Below the pieces are notes generated by a model. It saw only the letters and a program-made list of their open reading frames with translations, was not told the DNA's origin and ran no database searches. The position numbers and the translations under genes are program-made. Positions 44,904 to 55,236 of a stretch of DNA of 64,000 bases are shown in pieces; position 1 is the stretch's first letter; each line of letters starts with the position of its first letter. The stretch is from Alistipes sp. (GTDB lineage: Bacteria; Bacteroidota; Bacteroidia; Bacteroidales; Rikenellaceae): NCBI GenBank assembly GCA_017502025.1, contig JAFVVS010000103.1, forward strand, positions 1 to 64,000, read 5' to 3'.

Positions 44904-46931
44904 ATGGCAACTAATTCAAATTTGATGAGAGTAGCGGATAATATCCGTATTCTTGCAATTTCAATGGTAGAGAAGGCGAAGTCGGGTCACCCTGGCGGAG
45001 CAATGGGCGGAGCGGACTTTGTGAGCGTGTTGTTCGCAGAGTTCTTGCGCTACGATCCCGATAATATGCTCTATCCTTTCCGTGATCGTTTCTTCCTCGA
45101 TCCGGGCCATATGTCGCCAATGCTCTACTCGGTGTTGGCTTTGGCAGGTCACTACTCGTTGGAGGAGTTGCAGCAGTTCCGTCAGTGGGGCAGCGTAACC
45201 CCGGGTCACCCCGAGGTTGACTTCTTGCGAGGTGTGGAGAACACATCGGGCCCTCTCGGTCAGGGTCACGCAATGGGACTTGGTGCTGCTATTGCCGAGC
45301 GATTTATGGTTGCCCGCTTTGGAGAGTGGCAGGCTCACAAGACCTATATCTACATCTCGGATGGTGCAGTTCAGGAGGAGGTGTCGCAGGGCGTAGGTCG
45401 TATTGCCGGCGACCTCGGCTTGTCGAACATCATTATGTTCTACGATGCCAACAATGTTCAGCTCTCGACCAAGGTTGACGAGGTCGACAAGGAGGATATC
45501 GCAATGAAGTATCGTGCTTGGGGCTGGCAGGTGTTGGAGATTGACGGTCACAATATCGACCAGATTCGTGAGGCTTTGACCACTGCAAATGCTTCGACCG
45601 AGCAACCTACACTCATTATTGGTCACACCATTATGGGTAAGGGTTTGCGTACTGCCGATGGCGAGTCGTTCGAGGATAAGGTTTCGACCCACGGACAGCC
45701 TGTATCGGCGGCAGGTGCAAGCCCTGAGGCTACAATCAAGAACCTCGGTGGCGACCCTGAAAATCCATTCCAGATCTTTGCAGAGTCGGCAGAGGTGTTT
45801 GCTGCTCGTGCCGAGGAGTTGCGTGCCGAGATGGTTGAGCGCAAGAATATCGAGGCAGAGTGGCGTCAGGCTAATCCTGCCTTGGCTATCAAACTCGACG
45901 GTTTCCTCTCGGGCAAGTTGCCTGATATCGACTATCGCTCGATCGCTATTAAGTCGGGCTCGCCAACCCGTGCCGCTTCGGCTGCTGTATTGGGCGTATA
46001 TGCCGAGCAGGTGGAGAATATGGTCGTTGCATCGGCCGATTTGAGCAACTCGGATAAGACCGATGGTTTCTTGAAGAAGACTCACGCCTTCAAGCGTGGC
46101 GACTTCTCGGGTAAGTTCTTCCAGGCAGGAGTTTCGGAATTTACTATGGCGTGCGTGATGAATGGTATGGCATTGCACGGTGGTATCATCCCTGCTTGCG
46201 GTACATTCTTCGTATTCTCGGACTATATGAAGCCGGTAATTCGTATGTCGGCGTTGATGCGTCTGCATGTAATATATGTATGGTCGCACGACTCGTTCCG
46301 TGTGGGCGAGGATGGACCTACCCATCAGCCAATCGAGCAGGAGGCACAGATCCGTTTGATGGAGCACCTCCACAACCACAACGGTGAGCGTTCGATGGTT
46401 GTATTGCGCCCGGCAGATGCCGAGGAGGCAGTTGCAGCGTGGAAGATTGCTCTCGAAGAGCATCGCCCTGTTGGATTGATCTTCTCTCGTCAGGATGTAA
46501 AGTCGTTGCCAAGCCATACAGCCCGCATCGACGAGGCGTTGCAGGCATATAAGGGTGCTTATGTCGTTATCGACTCGGCCAACCCGGAGGTTGTGATGAT
46601 CGCTTCAGGTTCGGAGGTATCGACCTTGGTGGCAGGTGCCGAGAAACTTATCGAGGAGGGTATCGCAGTGCGTGTAGTAAGCGTACCGAGCGAGGGCTTG
46701 TTCCGTGACCAGCCAAAGTCGTATCAGGATAGCGTGTTGCCACAGGGCGTATTGCGCTACGGTATGACCTCGGGCTTGCCTGTAACATTGCTCGGCTTGG
46801 TAGGCTCGCTCGACCATATCCACGGACTCGACCACTTCGGCCACTCGGCTCCATTCAAGGTACTCGACGAGAAGTTCGGCTACAATGGCGAGACTGTCTA
46901 TAACGAGGTTAAGAAGTTGCTCGGAAAATAG
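44904..46931 (+). CDS. tkt: Transketolase
   Basis: This 675-residue thiamine-diphosphate enzyme of the pentose phosphate pathway transfers two-carbon units between sugar phosphates. Family segments: AKSGHPGGAMGGADF, GHMSPMLYSVLALAG, GPLGQGHAMGLGAAIAER, the cofactor loop ISDGAVQEEVSQG, THGQPVSAAGASPE, HDSFRVGEDGPTHQPIEQEA in the pyrimidine domain, and a C-terminal domain with GLDHFGHSAP. It is full length. The ATG at 44904 is chosen because the promoter box lies between it and the earlier in-frame start. Confidence 0.96.
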   Translation: MATNSNLMRVADNIRILAISMVEKAKSGHPGGAMGGADFVSVLFAEFLRYDPDNMLYPFRDRFFLDPGHMSPMLYSVLALAGHYSLEELQQFRQWGSVTPGHPEVDFLRGVENTSGPLGQGHAMGLGAAIAERFMVARFGEWQAHKTYIYISDGAVQEEVSQGVGRIAGDLGLSNIIMFYDANNVQLSTKVDEVDKEDIAMKYRAWGWQVLEIDGHNIDQIREALTTANASTEQPTLIIGHTIMGKGLRTADGESFEDKVSTHGQPVSAAGASPEATIKNLGGDPENPFQIFAESAEVFAARAEELRAEMVERKNIEAEWRQANPALAIKLDGFLSGKLPDIDYRSIAIKSGSPTRAASAAVLGVYAEQVENMVVASADLSNSDKTDGFLKKTHAFKRGDFSGKFFQAGVSEFTMACVMNGMALHGGIIPACGTFFVFSDYMKPVIRMSALMRLHVIYVWSHDSFRVGEDGPTHQPIEQEAQIRLMEHLHNHNGERSMVVLRPADAEEAVAAWKIALEEHRPVGLIFSRQDVKSLPSHTARIDEALQAYKGAYVVIDSANPEVVMIASGSEVSTLVAGAEKLIEEGIAVRVVSVPSEGLFRDQPKSYQDSVLPQGVLRYGMTSGLPVTLLGLVGSLDHIHGLDHFGHSAPFKVLDEKFGYNGETVYNEVKKLLGK

Positions 46932-46943
46932 TTCCGACAGATA

Positions 46944-46990
46944 GATAAAGCAATAAGGCGCAGAATAACTCTGCGCCTTATTGCTTTATC
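46944..46990. terminator. Strong bidirectional terminator between tkt and the nine-gene operon
   Basis: A perfect 21-pair stem (46944-46964 with 46970-46990) around loop ATAAC, with core AAGGCGCAGA / TCTGCGCCTT. It ends tkt on the plus strand and the convergent operon, whose last stop is at 47003. Few T follow, but the long stem is flanked by AT pairs. Confidence 0.85.
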
Positions 46991-47002
46991 AGCTCACCTT
47001 GG

Positions 47003-47929
47003 CTACTTCTTCTTGGCTTTTGGGGTTTTGAACTCCATAACCAATGGACAGTGATCCGATGAGGTGCGAGCATAGTCATCTCGAATGGTGTAGGCCTTCT
47101 TGGTAGATGAGTAGAGCTTCTTCGTGCAGTAGATGTAGTCTATGCGAGATTTGCCACGAGTCGAAGATTGAAGCTCGTCGGGGTTCTTCTCTTGGATAAC
47201 ATCGTGAGGATAGACCTCTCGCATACGAGTGTGCACATCGTAGTTGAAGGTGCGAGGCTTCTTGCGGTAGATTTTGTCGTAGAAAGGCTTATCCACAGGC
47301 GAACGAGAGTTGAAATCTCCCGTCATAATCCAATGCTCTTCGTTTGCGTACTTTGGATTGAGTATGGTCTGTTCGAGGATATAGTTAATCTCCTCCAAAC
47401 GAAACTCATCGCCACCGCTGCCCTTTGTGCGAGTGCGGTCGCCCTTGCGATACTGTTGTGGCCAGAGGTGGATGATGACGATATTTACACCCATAACCTT
47501 GGCGTGGAGAGCTCCGTGCGACACCTTATTGCCACCAATCTGCTGAATAACCTCGATAGGGTAGCGAGAGGTGAGTGCTACGGGGTAGTTGTCCTGATAG
47601 GCCCCGAGCGCAGTGTAGGTGTGACCCCATCGGGCAGCCAACTCCGCCCACTTGCCCGGGAGGTAGCGAGCCTCGTCGTTCTTGGGCAGATTCTTCTTCT
47701 CCTTATCCCAATGCGTTGCAGCCTCGCATACGGCGAAGATGTCTATGTGCTGTGCGTTCATCCAACTTACAAAACGGTCGTAGTTGTTGAATTGGTCGAA
47801 CCACATACCATCGGCGATGTTGAAATCCATAAAGCGCAATGTCTTTGGCGCAGGCTGCTGTGCCGAGGTTGGCAGACTGGCAAATAACGCCACGATTGCA
47901 CATATCGCAAGCTTTGTAATTCCCTTCAT
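47003..47929 (-). CDS. Secreted endonuclease/exonuclease/phosphatase family hydrolase (operon gene 9)
   Basis: This 308-residue protein has a signal peptide (cleavage after about residue 23, LPTSAQQ) and a DNase I-like EEP fold. Active-site positions: N37 in FNIADGMW, E69 in VCEAATHW, H in VIIHLWPQ, DFN in MTGDFNSRSP, and SSDHCPLV near the end. It is a clear paralogue of the operon's third gene (58373), sharing DGMWxDQFNNY, EAATHWD and VSHGAxHAKV. The family includes nucleases, sphingomyelinases and inositol phosphatases; the substrate is unknown. It is last in the operon, five bases after the metallo-beta-lactamase-fold gene. Confidence 0.87.
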   Translation of the reverse strand: MKGITKLAICAIVALFASLPTSAQQPAPKTLRFMDFNIADGMWFDQFNNYDRFVSWMNAQHIDIFAVCEAATHWDKEKKNLPKNDEARYLPGKWAELAARWGHTYTALGAYQDNYPVALTSRYPIEVIQQIGGNKVSHGALHAKVMGVNIVIIHLWPQQYRKGDRTRTKGSGGDEFRLEEINYILEQTILNPKYANEEHWIMTGDFNSRSPVDKPFYDKIYRKKPRTFNYDVHTRMREVYPHDVIQEKNPDELQSSTRGKSRIDYIYCTKKLYSSTKKAYTIRDDYARTSSDHCPLVMEFKTPKAKKK

Positions 47930-47934
47930 AGTCG

Positions 47935-48990
47935 CTATTTTGATAGAGTTTTAGTCGCCTTGGTGTAGACAATCTTATCGCCCCAACAAGGCCACAAAAG
48001 GTGCTTTTTGTCGAAGTTCTCGATGGCATCTATGCGCTTGAATGCATCGTCGATAGTCCAACGCCATTTGAGAGCGCTGTGACCCATCTCCCAGATGTGC
48101 GAGAAGATAGCATACTCCGGCTTAATCTTGTCGATTGCCTGCTGGATTTTCAATCCTACGGCAAGGTGGAAGATGAAGAAGTCGGGCTTCTGCGTAACCT
48201 CCAACTGCTCGTAGTTGTGGGCATCGCCCGTGTGGAAGATTACAGCGTGGTTGGTATCGGCGCCGCAGTCAATCTCGTAGGTTGTAACGAAATTTTTACC
48301 CCAATCTTGGCGGTTGTGATCCACTCGTTTGCAGTTGATTACAATGTCGTCAATCTTGATGCGGTCATTCACATCCACATACTCCCAATCGAGCAACTTG
48401 CCCTGCCATACCACAGGTTTTGCCAACTTGTAGCCGGCAATAATCTTCGACTCGCCGAGAGCTAATTGATTGTAGACGTGCGCATTGGAGTGGTCACCGT
48501 GCTTGTGGGTTACCAACACGAACTCCAAATCCTTAGCAATCTCCTCGATATGCTTGTGGGTGACATCTATACCAAAGGTGTGGCTCGGGGTCTTTACGAT
48601 ATAACCCATATTGTATAGACTCCACAAGACAACCGTACCGGGTGCAACCTTTGTCGACTTGATCTCCTTGCGCACCTTATTGAACGATTGGCGATAGAAG
48701 TAGAGTGTGCCGCTGAGCTCCATATCGGCAATTCCTATCCAATCCCAATTGTGGCTGTAGAAGTTGTTCCAACTCTCGTTCGAGAAGTTGTTGAACTCAC
48801 GCTGAATGACATTCATAGCCTCGATGCGAGGAGTCATATCCTCGTCGAAGCAGGTGGTCGATTTCAATACCGTCTTTACCGCCGCCTTGAACTCCTTGTC
48901 GGTAGGCTTTTCGTATGATTTGATGATTTGTGCATTGGCGACAAATGCCATTGTTGCAACAAATACCAAAGATAATAGTACTCTTTTCAT
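47935..48990 (-). CDS. Secreted metallo-beta-lactamase-fold hydrolase (operon gene 8)
   Basis: This 351-residue protein has a signal peptide (cut after FVANA, about residue 20). The zinc motif THKHGDHSNAH (HxHxDH), a downstream FHTGDAH and FSHIWEMGHS supply further ligands. The N-terminal ~110 residues are helical and specific to this group. The fold covers hydrolases of esters, lactones and phosphodiesters, and the overall plan resembles UlaG or NAPE-phospholipase D-like enzymes more than beta-lactamases. The substrate is unknown. It lies 21 bases after the DUF5689 gene. Confidence 0.82.
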   Translation of the reverse strand: MKRVLLSLVFVATMAFVANAQIIKSYEKPTDKEFKAAVKTVLKSTTCFDEDMTPRIEAMNVIQREFNNFSNESWNNFYSHNWDWIGIADMELSGTLYFYRQSFNKVRKEIKSTKVAPGTVVLWSLYNMGYIVKTPSHTFGIDVTHKHIEEIAKDLEFVLVTHKHGDHSNAHVYNQLALGESKIIAGYKLAKPVVWQGKLLDWEYVDVNDRIKIDDIVINCKRVDHNRQDWGKNFVTTYEIDCGADTNHAVIFHTGDAHNYEQLEVTQKPDFFIFHLAVGLKIQQAIDKIKPEYAIFSHIWEMGHSALKWRWTIDDAFKRIDAIENFDKKHLLWPCWGDKIVYTKATKTLSK

Positions 48991-49011
48991 AGTTTCGTTT
49001 TTTTCTGATTA

Positions 49012-51321
49012 TTACTCGGCTGTATAGCGCACAGCGAAGTATGCAAGACTGCTCGATACATCCTTTGCTATGCCACCGTCGTAGCTTGTCGCTTCGCCCG
49101 CAAGTGACGAGTTAGGGATAAGACGGATATAGACCTTATCCTCTCCGAGAATTGCATTAGGCAACTCGCAACTTATGTGCTTATAGCCACACAACTGCCA
49201 ATAGCGAGTGTCGTTCCAGCTGGTTACATCAGGCACGGTATACTCACCCGCCTTGTTCCACACACTACCATTTGTAGACCACTCTACATTCCAGTAGCGA
49301 GGTGCGCCAATGCTGCGGTTGAGTACGGCAAATTGTACCGAAGGAGCCGTTCCCATAGTATTTGCGGTGGAGAACTCCGCTACCCAATAGTGGTAGCCTG
49401 TGCCATTGAGCCACTTCGACGAGTGCCAAGCGCCACCATACTCGGCAGTGATCAACCCACGGTCGCCACGACCCGTGTCGGCCTCGTAGTATATCTGGTG
49501 GCCATCAACAGCCTTGCCATTGGCATCGACAACGCCTGTGCCAACAGGGTCGTTGCAGTGCGAATCGCCCAGATAGTACCAACTATCAGTGGCAGTGATG
49601 CTACCCGACGATGAGTGCGAGAGTGTCGCCACATGGGTGTTGTTGGTGGTGTAGGCCGGATAGTACATCTTGCCATACGAATCGACATTCGTTAAGCAAT
49701 CGGAGCGGTTGTTGTTGAAGTAGGCAAACTCGCAGATAATCTTCGTCAACGAGTTGTCCAAACCATTGGCAAATGCTATATCCGACTGCGATTGGTGGCG
49801 AATTTGGTAGCGACCAATGTTTCCAAGGTCGTAAATCTGGTCGGTCGAGTAGCCCTTTGCTACCAACTCGGCCTCTTTTGTACTATTCCACTCAAAACGG
49901 TCGCACTTCTCGTGTACGATAACACCCGAGATTGTACCGCTACCGTATGGCAATCGCTGTGCGTTGCGACGATAGTTGCAGGTGGTGTTGGTGAGTGTAT
50001 AGAAGCCGTTGCCACGAGCATCACGCACCAACTGTGGATAGAAGCTGATTCGGTTTGCTGTGAAGCGAGTCGAAACGCCACCTCCGGTGTAACCCTCGTT
50101 GAGGGGGGTGAGAGGGCCCTTCTTTATCGGGAACTCGCAATCCTTCAAGGTTACATAGGTATAGATATCGTCGTCGGTAAGCTCGTTGAAGTAACGCTCC
50201 TTGATAGGAATGACTGCATTGTTGCCGCTCTCAATCGACAAGACATTGTTTGCCGTAACCTCGTTGATGTAGTAGCGGATAGGGTCGTTGTCGGTAATAT
50301 TGTTGCTACCCTCCATACCGAAGAAGCAACCATTAAGGTTGAGGCACACCTTGTCGTAGCGATTGAGGATGTTGTCCTCTACGCTCTTGAACTCCACCAT
50401 AAAGCCGTAGCGACCATCCACACTCTCGATATATACGATACGCTTTGTGCCGGTGTAGTCGATACGCTGTGTGGTGATTGGAGCATTCGGAGCTGCATTT
50501 CCCGACTGCGAGTCGCTGATGATGTAACCCTCGATACAGATATCCTCGGTTATATCACGCTCGCCCTTTTGACGCATCTCGGCAAACGAAACGATATCGT
50601 CTGCAATGCTCACCTCCTTATCCTGTGTTACCAAGATGTCGGTCATAATGGTCTCGTTCCAATCGTCGGTATAGGAGAAGCGGATTGTCGCCTTACGCAT
50701 ACTCTTGGCATTCGGGTTTGGCTCGACATCGAATTTAAGGGTGTTATTCACACAAGTAATGTTCGAAATCCAATCCACCTTGTCGAAGATATCCTTGTCG
50801 AAGATATCAATCTGCAACTCATCGAACTCGATGCTACTTTTGAGCAGTGTAGAGAGCTGACCACCCTGGTAGCCGGCAAGCATTGCACGCTTCGACACTT
50901 CGAGGGTGCTCGATTTGCGACCCTTCTGCTTGATGAATACGGTGTCGATACGGTTCTCGGCTTCGAGTGTGATGAGTGCCATACGGCGCACACCATCGTT
51001 GCGATCCACCATAGTGAAGATTGTGCCGTCGCCATTTAACGATAGGTCGGAGTAGGAGGCATCGGCCTTACTCTCGCCAATGCGTACCCAATCTGCACCC
51101 TTGGCAACCTTCGCAGTATAGGGTTGCGAGGCATATACTCCAAACTCTTTGATACCGCCCGTATACTCAACCGAGATGGTGTTGGTGTTGTTGGTATCAC
51201 CCTCGATGTAGGCACCCAACTCGGGCGAAGGAACATAGTCCGCCTCATCTATCTGGCACGACACGAATAGAAGTGTCGTAGCCGAGAGTAATATAGTGAG
51301 AAATCCTTTAATCTTGTTCAT
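49012..51321 (-). CDS. DUF5689 domain lipoprotein (operon gene 7)
   Basis: This 769-residue surface lipoprotein (lipobox LLFVSCQ, Cys22) starts with two immunoglobulin-like BACON-type domains (about 35-125 and 135-235). A DUF5689 domain (about 245-480, starting SFAEMRQKGERDITEDICIE) is followed by a C-terminal beta-rich region (about 520-769) with WNVEWSTNGSVWNKAGEY, which resembles carbohydrate-binding or discoidin-like sandwiches. DUF5689 proteins commonly accompany SusCD pairs and are taken to be surface binding proteins. A catalytic role is not apparent. It is a paralogue of the preceding gene in the operon. Confidence 0.78.
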   Translation of the reverse strand: MNKIKGFLTILLSATTLLFVSCQIDEADYVPSPELGAYIEGDTNNTNTISVEYTGGIKEFGVYASQPYTAKVAKGADWVRIGESKADASYSDLSLNGDGTIFTMVDRNDGVRRMALITLEAENRIDTVFIKQKGRKSSTLEVSKRAMLAGYQGGQLSTLLKSSIEFDELQIDIFDKDIFDKVDWISNITCVNNTLKFDVEPNPNAKSMRKATIRFSYTDDWNETIMTDILVTQDKEVSIADDIVSFAEMRQKGERDITEDICIEGYIISDSQSGNAAPNAPITTQRIDYTGTKRIVYIESVDGRYGFMVEFKSVEDNILNRYDKVCLNLNGCFFGMEGSNNITDNDPIRYYINEVTANNVLSIESGNNAVIPIKERYFNELTDDDIYTYVTLKDCEFPIKKGPLTPLNEGYTGGGVSTRFTANRISFYPQLVRDARGNGFYTLTNTTCNYRRNAQRLPYGSGTISGVIVHEKCDRFEWNSTKEAELVAKGYSTDQIYDLGNIGRYQIRHQSQSDIAFANGLDNSLTKIICEFAYFNNNRSDCLTNVDSYGKMYYPAYTTNNTHVATLSHSSSGSITATDSWYYLGDSHCNDPVGTGVVDANGKAVDGHQIYYEADTGRGDRGLITAEYGGAWHSSKWLNGTGYHYWVAEFSTANTMGTAPSVQFAVLNRSIGAPRYWNVEWSTNGSVWNKAGEYTVPDVTSWNDTRYWQLCGYKHISCELPNAILGEDKVYIRLIPNSSLAGEATSYDGGIAKDVSSSLAYFAVRYTAE

Positions 51322-51336
51322 AACAGATATTTTCGA

Positions 51337-53496
51337 TTACTTGTTATACTTGATTGTGATGGCTGCCAGATAGAGTGGCACAACCTTGCTTGCCGAAAAT
51401 TCGCTACCCTCGGGGTGTGACGACGTAGCACAACGCAAGGTGCAAGGTACTATGCGGAGGTATGCCTTCTCGGCACCGCAAATCTCTGACGGCAGACGGA
51501 ATGAGCGTTGCGCCAATCCGTGTGTTCCAAACTTTATACAGCTCGAATGCCACCAAGCTGCAGGGTGGATGTCGAACTCCGAATTCTCGACTGCCGAGTA
51601 GTTCTCGCCATCCAACGAGTACTCGATATGCCAATTAGCAGGGAAGTTCAGACCTGCCCCATTGGTAGACTGACCGCCTGCCCAATATGCGAGGTTGATA
51701 GATGCTCCTGCGCCAAGCGATATGGCCGGGAACTCCACAACCAAGCCCTTGAAATCGCCTTTGTCGTCTACCCAAGCGGCATTGTAGTAACAAGCAGTCT
51801 TACGGGTCGTTACTTTTGCATCTGTTCCGGATATGAGCGTATTGAAGCAGGTGTTGATGGCAGGTACGGTGCCCAACTCGTGGTAGAGCTTGCCTTCGCC
51901 ATACTTTGGCACTACCTTATTCTCGGCATCGAGTGTTACCGCTTCGTCCAACCAATGCCACTCGACATAGGTCTTCGAGAAGTTGTCCTCCTCCGATGCG
52001 TTAAACTGCAAGCAACTCTCGTCGTAAGGACGAATCACGAACTTGCCGAGCGAGCCACCGACATTGTTCTCCTCGCCGCTGTTATCGCCATACATAGGGG
52101 ATGTCTCGTAGGTGAGGATACCCTTGACAGTGCCCTTACCAAGTGGTGCCTCTTGACCCTTGCGTACCCATTCGAGGGCCTGCTTGTGGGTGAACATCAT
52201 ATAGATGGTGTTACCCTCGCTGTCACGAAGAAGTGTAGGATAGTAGTCGCAGTAGTAGCGATAACCATCGGTGGTGTTGTATAACGCACCCTTGTTGTAG
52301 ACAAGCTCCACATCCTTGATTGTGACGATGCGGTAGTAGTCATCCGAGGTGAGCTCCGAGAGTTTGCGCTCACGAACAGGAACATCTCCCTCGGTGCCGG
52401 TTATGAGTGACACAACATTGCGAGAACGCACATTCGAGAGTTCGTAACGACCTTCGCCGAGCTTTGTGAGGGTGCAACCATCAATACGAATTTGAGTCGA
52501 TGCATACTGTGGAATGATGTTATCCTTACCTGTGAGCATCGAGACCTTCAATGAGTACTTCATATCGTGGCTGACGATGTATGTAGTGCCGTCGTTGATG
52601 TTTGTGTCGGTGGCAGAGAAGCCCGAACCCGACCAAGCGCTCTGTTTGTTCATCGCTGCGTTGGTGTTCTCGGGGAAAGAGAGGTTGATGCCACTAATCT
52701 TGATGCCGCTTATCTCCTCCTCGTTGGCGGCAATAGTCCAGCTATTTGTACCACTCTCGGTTGTGGCGGTGGTAAAGCGCTCGAAGAGCTCCTCCCAAGT
52801 AATCTCAACCGATGATGTTGTACCCTGAGTGATGCTCACATACGAAGGACCATATACAGCCTTTGTATAAGGGTCTGTGAAGGTTATACCCAAGCGTGCC
52901 GAACGCTCTGCCTCGGTATCGTTGAGTGCAACATCGAGAGCTAACTGCTCGCCCTGCATTCTAATGTTGCTAATCCAATTTTTGCTCTCGCTGAGATATT
53001 CCACCTCGTCGAGAACTACGTGCTTGTAGAGGTCGCTCGATATGTTCGAGTCGAGAGAGAGGTAGTAGGTTGTAGCGCTCTTCTCTATGCTCATCTCTCC
53101 ATCCTCGGCACGGAAGCGGAATATGATATCCTTACCATCCTGAACAACCATTATGCGCTTGGTTGCGTTGCCACTATGCACAAGGATGTAGGCACGACGC
53201 ACCGCCTTGTTGTTGGCCTTGTAGGTGAAGAGCATTCGTCCCGAACCGTTGCCCTGGGCATTGGTCAGGGTTGCCCAGTCGTAGTCGTCTTCGAACTCTG
53301 CTCTCCAAGCCGAGTCGGAATAGACCGAAATGGGTGTTGAGCCCTCTTCGACTTTGAGCTTGATGCAGTTGGTCTCCGAGTCGTCGTTGTTTACACCAAA
53401 GCCCTCCCATTCGAACTCTTTGTTGCACGACGGCACAAGCATTGCCAAAGCAACGACTGCCAAAATATATTTAATCATCTGTTTCATAACTTTCAT
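51337..53496 (-). CDS. DUF5689 domain lipoprotein, paralogue (operon gene 6)
   Basis: This 719-residue lipoprotein (lipobox LVPSC, Cys24 from the first Met; ATG at 53487 also possible) has BACON-like domains (about 40-130 and 135-225), a DUF5689-like region (about 230-470, with RKLSELTSDDYYRIVTIKDVE) and a C-terminal sandwich (about 500-719, with WHIEYSLDGENYSAVENSEF). Domain order equals that of its downstream neighbour, so the pair arose by duplication. It follows susD by 12 bases. Probably it binds ligand at the cell surface beside the SusCD channel. Confidence 0.76.
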   Translation of the reverse strand: MKVMKQMIKYILAVVALAMLVPSCNKEFEWEGFGVNNDDSETNCIKLKVEEGSTPISVYSDSAWRAEFEDDYDWATLTNAQGNGSGRMLFTYKANNKAVRRAYILVHSGNATKRIMVVQDGKDIIFRFRAEDGEMSIEKSATTYYLSLDSNISSDLYKHVVLDEVEYLSESKNWISNIRMQGEQLALDVALNDTEAERSARLGITFTDPYTKAVYGPSYVSITQGTTSSVEITWEELFERFTTATTESGTNSWTIAANEEEISGIKISGINLSFPENTNAAMNKQSAWSGSGFSATDTNINDGTTYIVSHDMKYSLKVSMLTGKDNIIPQYASTQIRIDGCTLTKLGEGRYELSNVRSRNVVSLITGTEGDVPVRERKLSELTSDDYYRIVTIKDVELVYNKGALYNTTDGYRYYCDYYPTLLRDSEGNTIYMMFTHKQALEWVRKGQEAPLGKGTVKGILTYETSPMYGDNSGEENNVGGSLGKFVIRPYDESCLQFNASEEDNFSKTYVEWHWLDEAVTLDAENKVVPKYGEGKLYHELGTVPAINTCFNTLISGTDAKVTTRKTACYYNAAWVDDKGDFKGLVVEFPAISLGAGASINLAYWAGGQSTNGAGLNFPANWHIEYSLDGENYSAVENSEFDIHPAAWWHSSCIKFGTHGLAQRSFRLPSEICGAEKAYLRIVPCTLRCATSSHPEGSEFSASKVVPLYLAAITIKYNK

Positions 53497-53508
53497 CTCA
53501 ATTTTGCA

Positions 53509-55215
53509 TTACATACCGTACTTCTTGTACTCGTCGTTGGTGAGAACGCCACCCGAGAGGGCTACCTCCTTATCGGGAATAGGGTAGTACTCGTGACAAG
53601 GCAACATATTGTTCTTCATTGTGCCATAATCCGAACAGTTCGACACTTGCTCGAACCATATGCCCCAACGAACCAACTCGAATTTACGCTGGAACTCACC
53701 TACAAGCTCTCGTCCGTGCTCCTTCTGAATCTCGTTCATCAGAGCAAGCTTGCTCTTGAAGTTCGCCTGGTTCAGGTCGCCCAAGCCGGCACGACGGCGC
53801 ACCTTGTTCAGGTACTCGACAGCCTTGGTACGGTCGCCCAATTCGAGGTGGCACTCTGCTGCCATAATCAATGCTCCTGCATAGCGGAACACCTTCAAGT
53901 TATTTCCGTCGGCAGTAGATTGAATGTTCGGACACCAGAACTTATCTCCCATCCAAGGGCGAGATTGAGGGGTAAATTTAGTACCTCGTGGATTACCTCC
54001 CGATGCACTCCAAAAGAATTGCCACTCCTTCTCTCCCTCATCGTTGTAGGTTTCGTATCCCCACGCCATATTTATCTTGGAGCGGTGGTCGAATACTCCG
54101 TTGATGAAGTCGGGATCATCAGCCGAGAGTTTGTCATACTCGGTATATGGCTGCAACTGCTGGTAGAAGTATTGGTTAGGGCGGTACGCCGTATAGGTAC
54201 GGGCGTTGTCGCCAATCAAATCGATTTTCAAACCGCTATACCAAATCTCAGGCTCTTTGCCTGCAGGTACTTGGTCTTCGGGCTGCACGGCTCTGGTCGG
54301 CATAAAGAAGCAGGCAATCTGGCTGGTAACCTTCAAACCATCCTCGTCGTAGATGTTTGCCACCTCGAAGATAGACTCCTTGGTGTATTTGTTGCGGAAG
54401 CAGATGTCCGAGATAGGGTATTGGTTCAAGTCGCCATAGATAGCTTCGAGGTGCTCGATAGCCGTAAGAGCCTTCTTAAACCACATCTCACTATTTGGCG
54501 TATCCTTCGAGCCATTCCACATAGCCAACTTTGCACAAACCATCCAGCCGAATGCTGCACCCATACGGTAGTCACGCTTCTCGGGGTTGTCGTAGGTGCG
54601 CTCCTGTACTACACCATCCTTAACGAGGAGGTCGAGCAACTCATCCACGATGTAGCCACGAGTCTCGATGGCCGACATACGAGGGAGCTTTGCTACTCTA
54701 TCCTGATCCTCTACGGTCTCGACAGGGTCGGTGTAGAACGGAACATCGCCGAATATGGAGGTGAGCAGATAGTAGTACATACCACGCAACGCCGCCGCCT
54801 CGGCCATCAACTCGTTGTACTCGGTGGTCGAGAGGTTGCCGTCGTTGTAGGCACGCTTCAATGCGGCGATGATGTTGTTGCAACGCATCACGCCACGATA
54901 ACCTTGGGTCCAACCTGTGCTACCATAACGAGGGTTGGCAGGCGAGATGTCGAGCTGTGCATCGAGTGTTCCCGACTGACAATAGAGAAGATCCGAAACC
55001 GACTCGGTAGCCAAGAGGAATGGGCCGTTATACATCGAGCGGAATGGAGGATAGCAACCACGAAGACCCGTAACGCACTGCGAATAGTTCTTGTAGTAGG
55101 TTGCTGTCTGATAGTTCGACTGCATATTCTCCTCCAAAGAGCAGGCGGAGAGGAACATTGCCGATGCGATGGCAATGATAGCAGAAGCGAATGTATATAG
55201 TTTCCTGTTTTTCAT
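53509..55215 (-). CDS. RagB/SusD family nutrient-uptake outer-membrane lipoprotein (operon gene 5)
   Basis: This 568-residue SusD-like lipoprotein (lipobox LSACS near residue 25) has the tetratricopeptide-type helical core and family segments: YRGVMRCNNIIAAL, LMAEAAALRGMYYYLL, the AECHLELGDRTKAVEYLNKVRRRAG stretch (seen as AAECHLELGD and NKVRRRAG) and WFEQVSN. SusD caps the SusC channel and captures ligand. It lies 21 bases after susC. It gives no sequence clue to the ligand. Confidence 0.92.
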   Translation of the reverse strand: MKNRKLYTFASAIIAIASAMFLSACSLEENMQSNYQTATYYKNYSQCVTGLRGCYPPFRSMYNGPFLLATESVSDLLYCQSGTLDAQLDISPANPRYGSTGWTQGYRGVMRCNNIIAALKRAYNDGNLSTTEYNELMAEAAALRGMYYYLLTSIFGDVPFYTDPVETVEDQDRVAKLPRMSAIETRGYIVDELLDLLVKDGVVQERTYDNPEKRDYRMGAAFGWMVCAKLAMWNGSKDTPNSEMWFKKALTAIEHLEAIYGDLNQYPISDICFRNKYTKESIFEVANIYDEDGLKVTSQIACFFMPTRAVQPEDQVPAGKEPEIWYSGLKIDLIGDNARTYTAYRPNQYFYQQLQPYTEYDKLSADDPDFINGVFDHRSKINMAWGYETYNDEGEKEWQFFWSASGGNPRGTKFTPQSRPWMGDKFWCPNIQSTADGNNLKVFRYAGALIMAAECHLELGDRTKAVEYLNKVRRRAGLGDLNQANFKSKLALMNEIQKEHGRELVGEFQRKFELVRWGIWFEQVSNCSDYGTMKNNMLPCHEYYPIPDKEVALSGGVLTNDEYKKYGM

Positions 55216-55236
55216 CTTATGTGCATCTTTTGAGGG

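Noticed and set aside
47003..47929. Naming the secreted EEP proteins as sphingomyelinase or DNase
   Set aside because: The fold and catalytic residues are shared by many families; specificity loops cannot be judged by eye.
51337..53496. Nuclease or other catalytic activity in the DUF5689 proteins
   Set aside because: No conserved acidic or histidine clusters of an active site are visible; only immunoglobulin-like and sandwich regions.
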